Assembly (NCBI GenBank): GCA_019925105.1
Contig: JAHGAU010000003.1
Location: 1,798,001 to 1,862,000 of the forward strand
DNA: 64,000 bases
Reading direction: 5' to 3'
DNA from: Niebla homalea
Taxonomy: Eukaryota; Ascomycota; Lecanoromycetes; Lecanorales; Ramalinaceae
The notes under the pieces were generated by a model. The model made no database searches and was not told the origin of the DNA. It saw nothing but the letters and a program-made list of their open reading frames with translations. This document shows, piece after piece, positions 12,426 through 23,900 of the stretch (its first letter is position 1; each line of letters begins with the position of its first letter). The translations under genes were made by a program, and so were the position numbers.

Positions 12426-15400
12426 TAATAAATCCTTTTTCCAAGTTCTTAATAATATATTCCTTTAATTTCTAAAGCTTATAGTTTAAGAACGGATAAA
12501 TACGACTCCGGGGGGGAATCCTTTTTAAGGTTAAGTTAATCTTATAATTATAATCCCGGTATAAGGGTAGCTTATTTACCGTTACGCGATTAAAGATATC
12601 CTTAAAATTATAATATTCCGCTAGAAGTTTAATTATAATCTTATTTATAAGGGCTACTTTTTCCGTAAAGTTATCCTTATAAGTTATTATAGCGGAGATA
12701 TTAATTAAGGTATTATTAAGGAAATCCAGATAATCAATTAAGTCCGTTATTAAAGTATAAAAGGTTTAAGTCCCTTTTTCCTTTTGGGTTTTTATAATAA
12801 TATAGAAGGCCGTTATATTAATAACTTTAATTAAGAAAAGCCTTTTTTCCTTAATAGGCTCCGGGAGGGGAAAATTATTCAATAATTTTTTCTTCTTTTT
12901 TTAATGCTTTAATAGTTCCAATTTTTTACTTTTTAAGAATATATTTAAAGCTTAATAAGTTAAAACTATAGTTTAAAGGAACTTTAAAATAAGCTTTATA
13001 TTTTAATAATTAACCCCGTTATAATTATATTAATTTAATATAAAGAAGATTTTATTAATTATAAGGTAAACGAATACGTAATACCGTTTTATTTAAGGTT
13101 TTTTAAGGATTATATTATATATTTTAAGCCGGGTAATAAATATAAAAAATTAACTTTTTAAGTGGTTTTTTATAATTATCCGGGGATAAATTATATAAAT
13201 AATAAGCCGTAAATATTTACCCTTATAATTTTAAATAAACTTGGGTCGGAAAAAGGTTAAAAAAGAAATTTAAAGTATTACGTAAATTTATAAGATAATT
13301 TATTAATTAATAAAATAATAATTAATAACGTTTAAATTAATTAAGAAGGATAAAGGAAAATATTAATCTTTATAACTTATAAACTTATTAATAATTTAAA
13401 GTTTATTATTTTAAATATTAAAAAGGTTTTTAATACTTTTAATATATTTAATCGTTAAAATTTAAAAATAATATACGTTTTTATTCTTTATAATAACTTT
13501 TATAGAGCTTAATCTTTTATTAATGATTTATTTAAGTTATTAAATAAGGTATCTTTAAGGGTATAAAAGATCCGGCCGCCTGAATTACGGGTAAATTTTT
13601 TATTTAAGTTAAAAACAATATAATAAACTTAAACAGAACGTTTCTAAGTATTATTTTAATTATGTTAACGGTTAAAATAATCGGTTTAAAAATAATTCTT
13701 TTAATAAATAAAGTATTTAACGTTTAAAGGGGGGGTTAACTTTATAACGGTAAAAATAATTTATCGGAACCTAAATCTTTTAAAACTTTCTATTCCGTTA
13801 AAAAATTTAAAGGAAATAATATAGGTTCTCGTAATCTCCTTAATTTCCTTAATAAGGGTTTTATTTAAATCGAGGGTTTTTTATTAACGGTAATATTCCG
13901 AACGTTAAAAACGGTTTATTTTTTCGAGGTATATATGGGTTTCGTTTAAACTATTTAAATTATAACTTCCTTAAAGGAAATTCTCGCGAAGCCGGTTAAA
14001 AAGTTAGATAATTAATTTATAAATTATAATTTTCAGGTTCCTTTTAAAATTTACATACTTAAAGACCTTAATTAAGCAGGTAAAGTTAAAATAAAATATA
14101 ATAAATTTATCTTTAATCGATATTCTTAAGGCTTAAAAATTATTAATTTAATCTTTTTTTTAATTAACGTTTTTAAAAATTTAGTTTAAAAAAATCCAGA
14201 ATTCTTTAAAGGTTTAGAAGCTTAATAAGGTATTATTATTATATTCCGTTTTTAATTATTTAAAGACTTTAAGATTTAAAAATATTAAAATATAATTAAC
14301 TTAAGTTTATATAATCGGGTATTAATTTTTATTTATTTAAAGCTTAATAATAACGTAACGTTTAAAAAAACGGTATTAACTATAATCCTCCTTAATAAAA
14401 AGTTTAAGATCCTTTATTTTAATTAATTTAAACTTTTTATAAAGGGTAAAAAATACCGTAAATCGGTAAAGTAAAAGGGTTAAATTATTCCGTTAAAGAT
14501 TTTTAAGCTTAATAGTAAGGTTTATATTTTAATTTTTTAATTTACGGTTACGGATTTCTAACGTTTTAAGATAATTTAAATTTTCTAGGGGAAAGGAATT
14601 ATTATAGTTCTATTATTATAAATAAGTAATTTAATTTATCTTTAATTATAAATCCTTTTTAATATCGTTTAATTTTATTTAAAAGACTTATATTTCGTTA
14701 TTTACGTCCTTATAATATTATATATTAATATTACGTTTTTAACGTAAAAAATCTAATTACTTTAAGAATTCCTTAAATCTTTTAAATAATACGGATTAAG
14801 AAATAAAATAAGCGTAAGTCTTTATAAAATATAAAGTATATTTAATTAATTCCTTTAAAGTAATACTTTTTAATTTATAACGACGTTAACGGGTAATATA
14901 GTCCTTATATCCCCCGTAATTATTATCGGAAATCGGGTTCCCGGTAATTAAGTAATTTATTAAATCCTTATTTTTTTTACTTTACTGGGGAGGGATTTTA
15001 TCCTCGATAAATAATATTAATTAATCGGGGTCCTCTTAAGAACCGTTTTATAAATTATGTTTTAACGTAAAGGCCTTTAATAAAGAAGATTATTAAGGTT
15101 TATTATTTATAATCTTAATAAATAAAAGGTAAGTAAAAAATAAATTAAAGTTAAAGAAAGATAAAAATAAGTAAAAGAAAAGATTAAGAAAAGGGAAAAA
15201 GATGGTTTTTTTAACCCTTCCGTTAAACGGATTCTATATTATAAAGGTAATATCGTAAGGTAAAATAATAAAGTTTATATTATAATAAGGTTTAATATTA
15301 CTCCTTTATATTATAAAGTACTTTTTAAAATGTTTTTTCTTCCGGGTATTAAATTTTTTATATTATAAAGTAAATATAAAATTAAATATCTTAATTAAAA

Positions 15401-15798
15401 ATTCTAAGGAAAAGAAAAAATAAGTAATAAATAAGGATTCTATAGGCTTTTATAGATTTACTCTTAATTAAATTTATAATGGTTCTTTTAAGGTTTATTT
15501 TATTTATAATTTTTAAATCGCCTTATTAAGGTTTAACCTTTAAATCGATTCTTTATATAGCTTAATAAAATTAATATTTACCTATTTAAAGCTATCGTAA
15601 CCTTTCGTCTTAATTATTGACGTTTTTTTATAGCCCGTCCGGATATTAATCGTTATACGTTTAACCGTAATTACCGCCCGTTTAATACCGTTTTTAATTA
15701 TTAACTTATTATCCGTTATTAATAAGTATTATTAATAAGAGCCTTTATTTTATTTTATTGTTCTTTACGAGGGCGTAAATAAATTAACTTTAATATAA

Positions 15799-16014
15799 TA
15801 TTAAAGTATAAGCCCCTTTAAGGTAATTAAAAGGCAAGGGGTATATTACGTATAACTAAAAACACTAAAGTACAAAGGTATAAAAGTGAAGGGGCCGAAG
15901 GCCTTAATATACCCAGTCGGTGACACTCCTGGGTGCCGGATTAACCCCGGGCTTGGCCCGGGATAGGCCCGGTAGGGCCTATTCCTGAGTTACCAACACC
16001 CCTGAACCCTGACA
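15799..16014 (-). repeat. 5' LTR of Gypsy-2
   Basis: 216 bp. Its outer part is more RIP-mutated than the left copy (ttaaagtataagcccc against ttagagtgcaagcccc), but its 3' half is better preserved (ccctgaaccctgaca). Confidence 0.88.
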
Positions 16015-16786
16015 ATAAACGGATTATTTAGAAGAAGAAGTTTATTTAAAGGTTAAATATAGCGTATATTAAGTTGATTAAGTACTATAGAACTTAAGGT
16101 TTAATTAACTTACTTTATAGGTAAGCGGTTTTATTATTTTTATAAAGTAATAATAAGGTCTTTAAGGGTCGAAATTAATATATAATAATAGGTAAAACTT
16201 TATAAGCGGAAGTTTATTAAGCTGCCCTTTATGAAATTTTTAATAAGTACCTTTTACGTTTTAATTTCGATTTATTAGCGAATTAAAAATTAAGTAAATA
16301 AACGTAGGCTATAAAGGACTTGAATATTCTATTAAACAAAGAAAGCTTATTAAATAATCTTATTATTAATAAACTTAAATAATATAAGAATAATAATAAA
16401 TTTATGTTTATTTTTATGCTTATTAAACTTATTAAAATAAAATAGCGTTATTATTTAAAATAAATAATAGAATCTTAACTTAATAAAAATACTTATTTTA
16501 TAAGTTACTTATCTTATTATAAATAACTTAAAATATCCTTTATAACGCTTCCGCCGGCGTTAAATATAAGTATTGCTTTTTTATTATTAAGTATTATTAT
16601 AGGAATTAAAAATACTTTATCCCTTTAATTTTCTAAATAAAAATATTAATTTATTATTACGAATAAAAAGAAAACGAGTTAAGTTAATCACATATAAACT
16701 TAAAGGTTAATAATAATAATTTTAAGGATTAAAAAGACGAGGAATAAAAAAAACGAATATATAACGTAAATATAATTATAAAGTAT

Positions 16787-16912
<126 letters not shown>

Positions 16913-17159
16913 GATAATTTAAAGGATATTTTATTAATATATACGATATTATGTTTTACTTTAAGTAACGTTAATATTCTAATTTATAATTCCCCGGATT
17001 AATAAAAGAACGGTATTTTAAATTAATTTAAGTAGTTTAACTTTAAGACAATATCTTTTTTTAGGCTTAAAATATATTTAATCTTAAAGCGGATTTATTT
17101 TTATTAACCTTTTTAAGTATAATTTAAATTAATAAACTTAAGGAATAAAATATATAAAC

Positions 17160-17697
17160 ATCAGCAAATCTGCGACCTGCTCGGAGCGAGTGAATAAAAA
17201 AAAATGGATTTATTCACTCAGACCGCTCGTAAGTCACTTACGAACATCCAGGGAAACTTATAAGCGCTCCGAGCGGTCTTAAGCGGGTAAAAAAAAGTTA
17301 AAAATAAAAACGTTTAAAACGGTAAAATAATAATTTTTATTTTTTATAAATTTTTTTATTTAAGCTTTCTTGGCAGCGGGTATTACCGTTACCCCCCTTA
17401 TAAGCCGTAATATTCAACGTTTTTTAAAATTAATTACAGATTCGGTTATTTTAGCTAAAAGTTACCCTGGTAGCTAGTAATTTATCCTTAAGGGGGGGGT
17501 AGTTAAAGGGGGTAATTTAATTAAAAAATCCTTAAGTTAAAAAAAAAAGTAAAACTCATAAGAATCCAAGAAACTCACGAATAAGCCGGATACTCGCGAG
17601 CGCTTAGAGGCCTAGCGAGGGGGGACATAAGCTTAACCTGCTTAATCTGCTTGCTTATACTCGGAGTGCTTATATGCTGGTTCACAAATTTGCAGAT
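17160..17697 (+). mobile_element. MITE-like repeat, copy 1
   Basis: A noncoding element of about 540 bp. Ends resemble each other inverted: ATCAGCAAATCTGCGACC on the left and, reverse-complemented, ATCTGCAAATTTGTGAACC. Related copies lie at 28425-28966, 39932-40432, 48664-49146 and 62604-63145. Just inside the left end, gcgagtgaataaa is followed about 10 bp later by tttattcactcagac, an internal hairpin. The middle holds a conserved run of G (cttaaggggggg). It is the least RIP-affected copy. I found no clear target duplication, so the class is uncertain. Confidence 0.65.
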
Positions 17698-17929
17698 GAA
17701 TTAAATATTAATAAAAAGTTAAAAATAAAGAGATTTAAAGTAGAAATATTTAAACTTTTCTATAGCGTTATAATAAAGCTATATAGTAAATTAAGTTTTT
17801 AATATTACAATTTTCTTAATTATCCCTATAATTATTTTTATAATTATCTTTATAATTATCTTTATAATTATTAACTTAAGAACTTTTTACTTTATTTATA
17901 AAGCATTTTATTTAATTTATTATTAAGAT

Positions 17930-18070
17930 CTTAATATATCCCGATTTTATCCCGTTTTATTTTAAGTTAATACGGGATAGGATAAAAGCGACTCTATCCC
18001 ATCCCATCCCTATCCCATCCCTATCCCATCCCTATCCCATGGGATATATCCCGTCCCGCTTCCCGGAGTA
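17930..18070 (-). repeat. Right terminal inverted repeat region of the large DNA transposon
   Basis: It contains repeated ccctatcccat units and ends cccgcttcccggagta, the reverse complement of the element's left start at 2064. Confidence 0.7.
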
Positions 18071-18078
18071 ATCGTACT

Positions 18079-19528
18079 TATTAAAAGTATATATTTAACC
18101 GTATTTATACGTAATATAAAGGTTTATACTCCGGGATTATCCCCCGCGTTAACTTTATTACGGACCTTTATATTAATAATATACCGTAAACGGTTTTTAT
18201 TTTACCCCGTAAGGGTAAGTTTTTTCATTTAAAAAAACTTAAGTTATATTAAAATAAGTTTAAGGGTAAGTATTAAATATAATTTATTAATTTAAAAAAA
18301 AAATTTATGCTTTATCTTAAGTACTTCTTTATTAAGAAAAAAAAGGTAATTTTTTATTTAAGGTTTATTTCTTATAAAATCTTTATTTTACCGGACGAGG
18401 AAATTAACAGAATAAACTATTAAGAGCTTAAAAATAAATTCTTAAATTTAATAATTAATCCGGAAAACCGTTAACTCTCTTATTATAAGCGTTTTAAGGA
18501 TATTAAATAATATTTTCACTAAAAAATAACGTAATTCTATAATATTTTAAAGACTATAAAAGAAAACTTATTATTATTATTAAATAAGTTTTATACTTAT
18601 ATATTCTTTATAAAGTTTTTACCGGAGCTTAAAACCAAAATTATTATAATTAATAAGGTATTAAGGACGTAAAACGATATCGTAACGGCGGTAATTATAT
18701 AAAAGAATAACTTAAAACGTATTATTAATAATAATTAAAAAGTTAATAAGGGTAAATCTTTTAAAAATAGGGTATTTAAATTTAGTTCCGACGGCTTAAA
18801 GTTAACGTATATTTTTATTAAAAATAATTTCGCGGTTAAAAGTATAAGGTTATACTTAAAACTTTTAACGTCGTTTTTAAAGTAAATAAGAATATTAAAT
18901 ATTATATATATTACGGAAGGGGCTATTATATATCTGATTACCTTATTATTCTATAGAATAAAATCTTAATAATAAGCGTAAAATCCTATAAAAAAAATAC
19001 GTTAAAAAAAACGGAGTTCCGGCGGTACCTTAAGGTCGGAGTTAATAAAAAGATAATTAAAAGTATACCTGGCTTTTATTATTAAGGGTTAAATAAGTTT
19101 TTAAGATAATCCTTAATTATTAAGTATATTAATTAATATTAAAGCTTAAATAAATTTAATTTTATAAGTATATACGGTTTAATAAAACTTATAGTTAACC
19201 CCCGCCGTCTTATTATAAGTGGCGTTCTTTAATAATAAATAGATTTTTTATTATAACGTTTATTAATTATAGTATTATTTAATTAATAATTAAAAATAAT
19301 AAAAATAATATAAAATATTCTTTTACGTTATTAATCAAAAAAATTTAAATATAATTTTTAATTTATTAACTTTATACGTTTTATAAATAATTATTAATTT
19401 AACGGTAAATAAATAACGCTTTAAGGTTAATTTTTATAAATTATAGATTAATAATATTAATAATTTCGGTTAAAGTTTAACGGAAATTAATAAAATCTTG
19501 ATAATCGTTTACGTTAACGTAATAATAA
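18079..19528 (+). pseudogene. Gypsy-1 Gag remnant with erased CCHC zinc knuckle
   Basis: Plus-strand codons at 18900-18941 read Y-Y-I-Y-Y-G-R-G-Y-Y-I-S-D-Y. Restoring one transition at each key position would give the spacing CX2CX4HX4C of a retroviral-type Gag knuckle. The three cysteine positions are now TAT or TAC (TGY with G to A) and the histidine is TAT (CAT with C to T). The surrounding sequence is Lys/Ile-rich with stops. It lies between the Gypsy-1 left LTR and reverse transcriptase, the right place for Gag. Confidence 0.7.
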
Positions 19529-19673
19529 TGTTAGCGCCTATGCGCACCCCGCAGGGGTGGCCCTTAGGGCCTAACACCCCTTATATGGTAATAGCGGCTT
19601 ACCCCTAAGCGCTATTACCTGCCCAGGTTAGCTACTTTTGCCCTTCGTGGCCGAGTGGTTATCCGTCCTAACA
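19529..19673 (+). repeat. Left LTR of TRIM-1
   Basis: 145 bp, apparently identical to the solo LTR at 2806-2950. Its last 26 bp contain a tRNA-type A-box sequence, tggccgagtgg, at 19648-19658. Confidence 0.9.
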
Positions 19674-19745
19674 TTGTAATAGCGCACTTCAGGGGCTGTG
19701 CACCCCCCGGAGTGAATACATAGGGGCAGGTAGCGGTTCGATTCT
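19648..19745 (+). promoter_or_regulatory. tRNA-like A box and B box straddling the LTR/interior junction
   Basis: TGGCCGAGTGG (19648-19658) fits the RNA polymerase III A box as found in tRNA-Ser and tRNA-Leu. GGTTCGATTCT (19735-19745) fits the B box consensus GGTTCGANTCC. The spacing is compatible with a pol III internal promoter of a long-variable-arm tRNA. The acceptor and T stems do not pair properly, so it is not a functional tRNA gene. Pol III transcription is an inference. Confidence 0.45.
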
Positions 19746-19799
19746 CGGAAGACGCAGGCCTTTTCTGCACTTCTCAGGATACCGGGTGAGTAAAATCAC

Positions 19800-20750
19800 C
19801 TAGCGTGGGGCCCGCAACGGCCTTAAACTAATGGATTTAGGGCCCGTAATGGCCTTAAACTAGTGGAATTAGGGCCCGCAACGGCCTTAAACTAGTGGAT
19901 TTAGGGGCCGGAACGCCCGAAAAACTACCGAAACGTGGGCCAAAAGCGAGCCAATAGGGTGCGAATAACCCTGAAACTTCAAAAGTGGGCCTAAGCCAAT
20001 GAGTTCTTTGCGGGTAACGAGTACCCCATAGGGGGGCTCGTGCGTAAAACGTGATGCCCTGAGTGGACCGGTTAGGTACCCTCCAGGGATCGGCTTAAAT
20101 GCGGGATTTTCGAGTGCGGGCCCTACGGGGACCGGCTTAACTGCGGGTCTTTGGTGGTCCGGGTGCCCTTCCACTGTTGGGTATCTGGTCCTAAAGGGCC
20201 GGCTGGGTTATGCCCTTGCGGGGGCCTCTGAACCCGAAAAGTGGGTTATGCCCTTGCGGGGGCCTCTGAACCCGAAAAGTGGGCCATGCCTTACGGGGCC
20301 TCTGAGCCTTTCGAGTGCGGTACCCTTGCGGGGGACCGGCTTAACCCCGGAACATGCCCTTACGGGGGCCTTTAAGTCCAAAGTGGTCACCCCCTGCGGG
20401 GGCTCTCACCACTACCGGTAGGTGATCCCCATAGGGGCTCTCACTGAAACCTGAAGTCCGGTGCCCTGCGGGGGCCGACTTCACCTTCGAGTGCAGTACC
20501 CTTACGGGGGGACCGGCTCAACCTCGGGACATGCCCTTGCGGGGGCCTCTGAACCCTACCGAGTGCGACACCCTGCGGGGGTCGACTCACCCTGAAGTAC
20601 GGTGCCCTGCGGGGGTCGGCTTCACCCTGGAGTACGGTGCCCCGCGGGGACCGGCTCAACCCCGGTAGGTGATCCCCATAGGGGCTCTTACTGGATACCG
20701 AAGTCGGGCCTTATGAGTAGGGCCTCCAGCCTGGGGTAACCCCCCAGAGG
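19800..20750. repeat. GC-rich tandem-repeat interior of TRIM-1
   Basis: There are three units of about 38 bp (ggcccgcaacggccttaaac type) at about 19810-19915. Many imperfect units of about 40-60 bp follow, built around the palindromic core ccctgcgggg with interspersed gaacccgaaaagtggg, ggaccggcttaacc and gactcaccctgaag. The palindromes would form many small hairpins in RNA. Open frames on the minus strand result from GC content and repetition and are not taken as genes. Confidence 0.8.
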
Positions 20751-20803
20751 CGTGGTTTTAATAGCCTGTGCACTCGGGGACGAGTGCATAGGAGGGGAAG
20801 TAA

Positions 20804-20948
20804 TGTTAGCGCCTATGCGCACCCCGCAGGGGTGGCCCTTAGGGCCTAACACCCCTTATATGGTAATAGCGGCTTACCCCTAAGCGCTATTACCTGCCCA
20901 GGTTAGCTACTTTTGCCCTTCGTGGCCGAGTGGTTATCCGTCCTAATA
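20804..20948 (+). repeat. Right LTR of TRIM-1
   Basis: 145 bp, identical to the left LTR except the penultimate base (C to T at 20947). It is preceded by the purine tract at about 20789-20800. Confidence 0.9.
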
Positions 20949-20953
20949 AATAA

Positions 20954-23900
20954 AGCGTTTAAAAATATTATGGATCTTTTACGGTAATTTAATACGTATA
21001 GATACTATCAAAGACTTTATTAATTAGAGCGTTCTAAACGATTTAAACGAATATATAAATATTTTTTTTAATAATATAGTTAATATTTTATTTAAATTAA
21101 AATAAAAGGATTACGTTATTAACTTAAATAATAAAAAGCTATTTTATAGCCTTTTATATAACTTATTTTAAGTAAAGTTAACGGAGTTCTAACAGTATTT
21201 AAAGGATATTATAATCCGGGGTTAAATTTATTACTTAACGTTACTTATAAACGCCACGATCCTTTTTATATTTAAGAAAAACGGCGGCTTTTATCTTTAT
21301 ATCGATTATTATAAGTTAAATACGATTATAATTAAAAATTAATACCTATTACCCTTAATTACCGAAACTTTTAATCGGTTAAATAATTTTAAACGGTTTA
21401 TTAAGTTAAACCTTAGAGATATTTATTATTAATTATAAATTAAGTCCGGCGATAAATAAAAGATAACATTCCGTACGTATTACGGTTACTTTAAATATCT
21501 TATTATACCGTTTAAATTAATTAATATCCCGGTAACCTTTTAAGCTTATATTAACTATATCCCTATTAAGGTTATTAATATAACTTATATAGTTTATTTA
21601 AATAATATTTTAATATTTAATAAGAATCCAGCGGACTATTAATATTATATTTAATAAGTCCTTAAGTAACTTCGTTAATTCCAGCTTTACATTAACCTTT
21701 AAAAATATCAATTTAATATTATTTAAATAAAGTTTTTAGGGTTTATTGTTTTTATTAAAAGGATTTAAATAGATTAAAAACGTATTTAAACGATTAAGGA
21801 TTAACTTACTTTAAAAACCTACTGGGAAATACAGGTTTTTTTAGGTTTTATAAATTTTTATCGTCGTTTTATTTATTAATATTTAAGGATAATTAAGCCC
21901 TTAATTAATCTACTTAAGGGTAATAAAAAAAAGGTTAACCCGTTAAAATAGATTAATACGGCTGATACGGCGTTTTACCGGCTTTATAAAATATTTACCA
22001 ATACGTTATTACTCCGTTATTTTAATTTAAACCGGGGGGTATAAATAAAGATTAATGCATTTAATTTTACTATTATAGGTATTTTATCTTAATAGTTTAA
22101 GGAGGGTTATTAACGCTTAATTACGTATTAATTTAAAAAAATAACCCCTACTGAATAAAATTATAAGACGTATAATTAAAAGTTTTTCATTATCGTTACG
22201 GCGTTTAAGTAATAGCGGAATTATTTTAAAGGGAACCTTAAAGTTATTTAAGTATAAACGGATTATAATAATCTTTAAAAGTATATAAAGTAGCCGGCGT
22301 TAAGCCCGCATTAAGCTAAATAAACCTTAAAACTTATTAATTATAACTTTAAAGTATTTTATTATCAAGGTAAAATAAACCTTATTAATCCTTTATTAAG
22401 ACGTTGAAATTATAAAAGAGTTTTACCCTTTAATATTACCTTATTATTTACCTTATAGAATAAGTTTATACTTTAATCCGATAATTTAACGGAGCGCCGG
22501 CGGACGGCGGTTATTAATTATTAATTACTATTTACTTTAAAAGGTATTTAAATTATTATCCCGTAAAAAAAGATTCAATAATTACTTAAAAAATTTTATA
22601 AAGAATTTAAATTAATTAAGCTGCTTATTAAGGATTTATAAGTTAACAATATATTTATATATAAGATTAAGGATAATAATATAACGCCGACGTACTTTTA
22701 ATAAGGTTATAATAAAGCTTAAAACTTTAATCCGAATAACTTTATTACTTATAAAGGCCGTATATACGTCCCCCGGGATAAAGTAATTAGGGAAAAGTTA
22801 ATTAATAAATATTATAATAACCCGTGAACGGGCCACTTTAAAGTTAATAAAACTTACCAGCTTTTAACCTAAAAATATTATTAAAATGGGTTACGGGCTT
22901 AAGTTAATAACTATATTAAAATATATAATACTTATTAAAGGATTAAGGTATTATGTTACCGTTTTTACGGCGAGCTTACTTTACTCTTTCAACCGGCCGT
23001 ATTATAAAAAAAACTTAATATAGATTTTATTATTAACTTATTTATAAATAAAATTAAAAATAACGTTTATAATTCGATTTTAATAATCGTAAATAAATAT
23101 ATAAAAATATATAAATGTTTTTTTATTATAAAAAAATCGATACCGTTATATTAACGGACCTTTTTTTTTTTTTTTAAAGAAATCGTATTATAATATAATA
23201 CGTTAGTTAAAATCGTAATTAATTAAAGATCTTTATTTATTAATAAATTCTAAAGATTAATATATTATTACGTAAAGATAAAATATAAATTAAGTATTGT
23301 TTTTTACCCTTAAACGGATAATTAAATAAAGCGTTAAAATTAAAACCTTAAATAAAATTTAAGGACCTTTATTAATTCCGAATAAATAAATTAAGTAAAG
23401 CTATTTTTTTTAACTGAATTTACTTATATAAACTTAGAATACTTAATTTTAAACTATAATTTTTTTAATAGTAATATATAATTATAACTTAAATATTTAT
23501 TTTAAACTTAAAGATAAATTTATAGAAAAAGAGATACTTATAATAAAAAAAAAGTTAAAATATTAAACGAAATACGATTAATATTAACGGATTAATAACG
23601 TTATATTATTAAATTAACTTAAAAAATATATAATAAAAATATAAGTTAAAATTATTTAACGTTAATAATTTAATAGTATTAAATATTAAAAAACTTAAGT
23701 TAAAGTAATTAAGTAAAAAGCTTACGTCCCGATTTATAAGACTTTTTAAAATTAACGATAAAATTGGGACGTAAACGTACTATTTATTTTTTCTTATTAC
23801 CTATTAAATCTATTTTATTATTTATATTTCTTTTTTAAAGCCTTATTATATTCGCGTTAACGATTAAACGGCGGAAACTATAATATAAATACCTGAATTA
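20954..23900 (+). pseudogene. Gypsy-1 Pol remnant (reverse transcriptase, RNase H, integrase)
   Basis: The plus strand preserves the order of a Gypsy Pol. An RT segment (IDYYKLN) lies near 21.3 kb, followed at 21595-21618 by YLNNILIF, where the family has YLDDILIF (both GAT codons now AAT). An RNase H segment (NYKTYN...FFIIVTAF) lies near 22.15-22.2 kb, and an integrase-like segment starting near 22.83 kb reads NPWTGHFKVNKTYQLL. Stops occur every few dozen codons. Confidence 0.85.

Larger units (their letters stand above)
8748..16014 (-). mobile_element. Gypsy-2 LTR retrotransposon (RIP-inactivated, minus strand)
   Basis: Two 216-bp LTRs (8748-8963 and 15799-16014) start TGTTAG or TATTAA and end in ATA or ACA. 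They are flanked by a perfect TSD ATAAA (8743-8747, 16015-16019). A purine tract on the minus strand (plus 8964-8978, cccccccc) adjoins the left LTR, so that LTR is the 3' one and the element reads leftward. Minus-strand reverse transcriptase motifs lie at 12.03-12.42 kb. Both LTRs keep a GC-rich core (ggggccgaaggcc, cccgggcttggcccggg) while the interior is heavily mutated. Length is 7267 bp. Confidence 0.9.
19529..20948 (+). mobile_element. TRIM-1: miniature LTR element with 145-bp LTRs
   Basis: LTRs of 145 bp (19529-19673 and 20804-20948) have TGTTAG...CTAACA ends. They differ at one position I can see: the last C of the right LTR is T. A perfect TSD AATAA flanks the element (19524-19528, 20949-20953). 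The 1130-bp interior has no retroviral gene and is made of GC-rich short tandem repeats. A purine tract (ggaggggaag) precedes the right LTR and sets the plus orientation. It inserted into the Gypsy-1 relic. Unlike everything around it, it is GC-rich and unmutated, so it arrived after the host sequence was RIPed, or escaped RIP. Confidence 0.9.

Noticed and set aside
19641..19760. A tRNA-Ser or tRNA-Leu gene
   Set aside because: A-box and B-box sequences are present, but acceptor and T stems do not pair and no plausible anticodon arm forms. The A box lies in an LTR present in several copies.
19887..20659. Minus-strand protein genes (open frames of 60-95 codons) in the GC-rich interior of TRIM-1
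   Set aside because: They follow the tandem repeat structure, lack any domain and occur only because stops are rare in GC-rich repeats.
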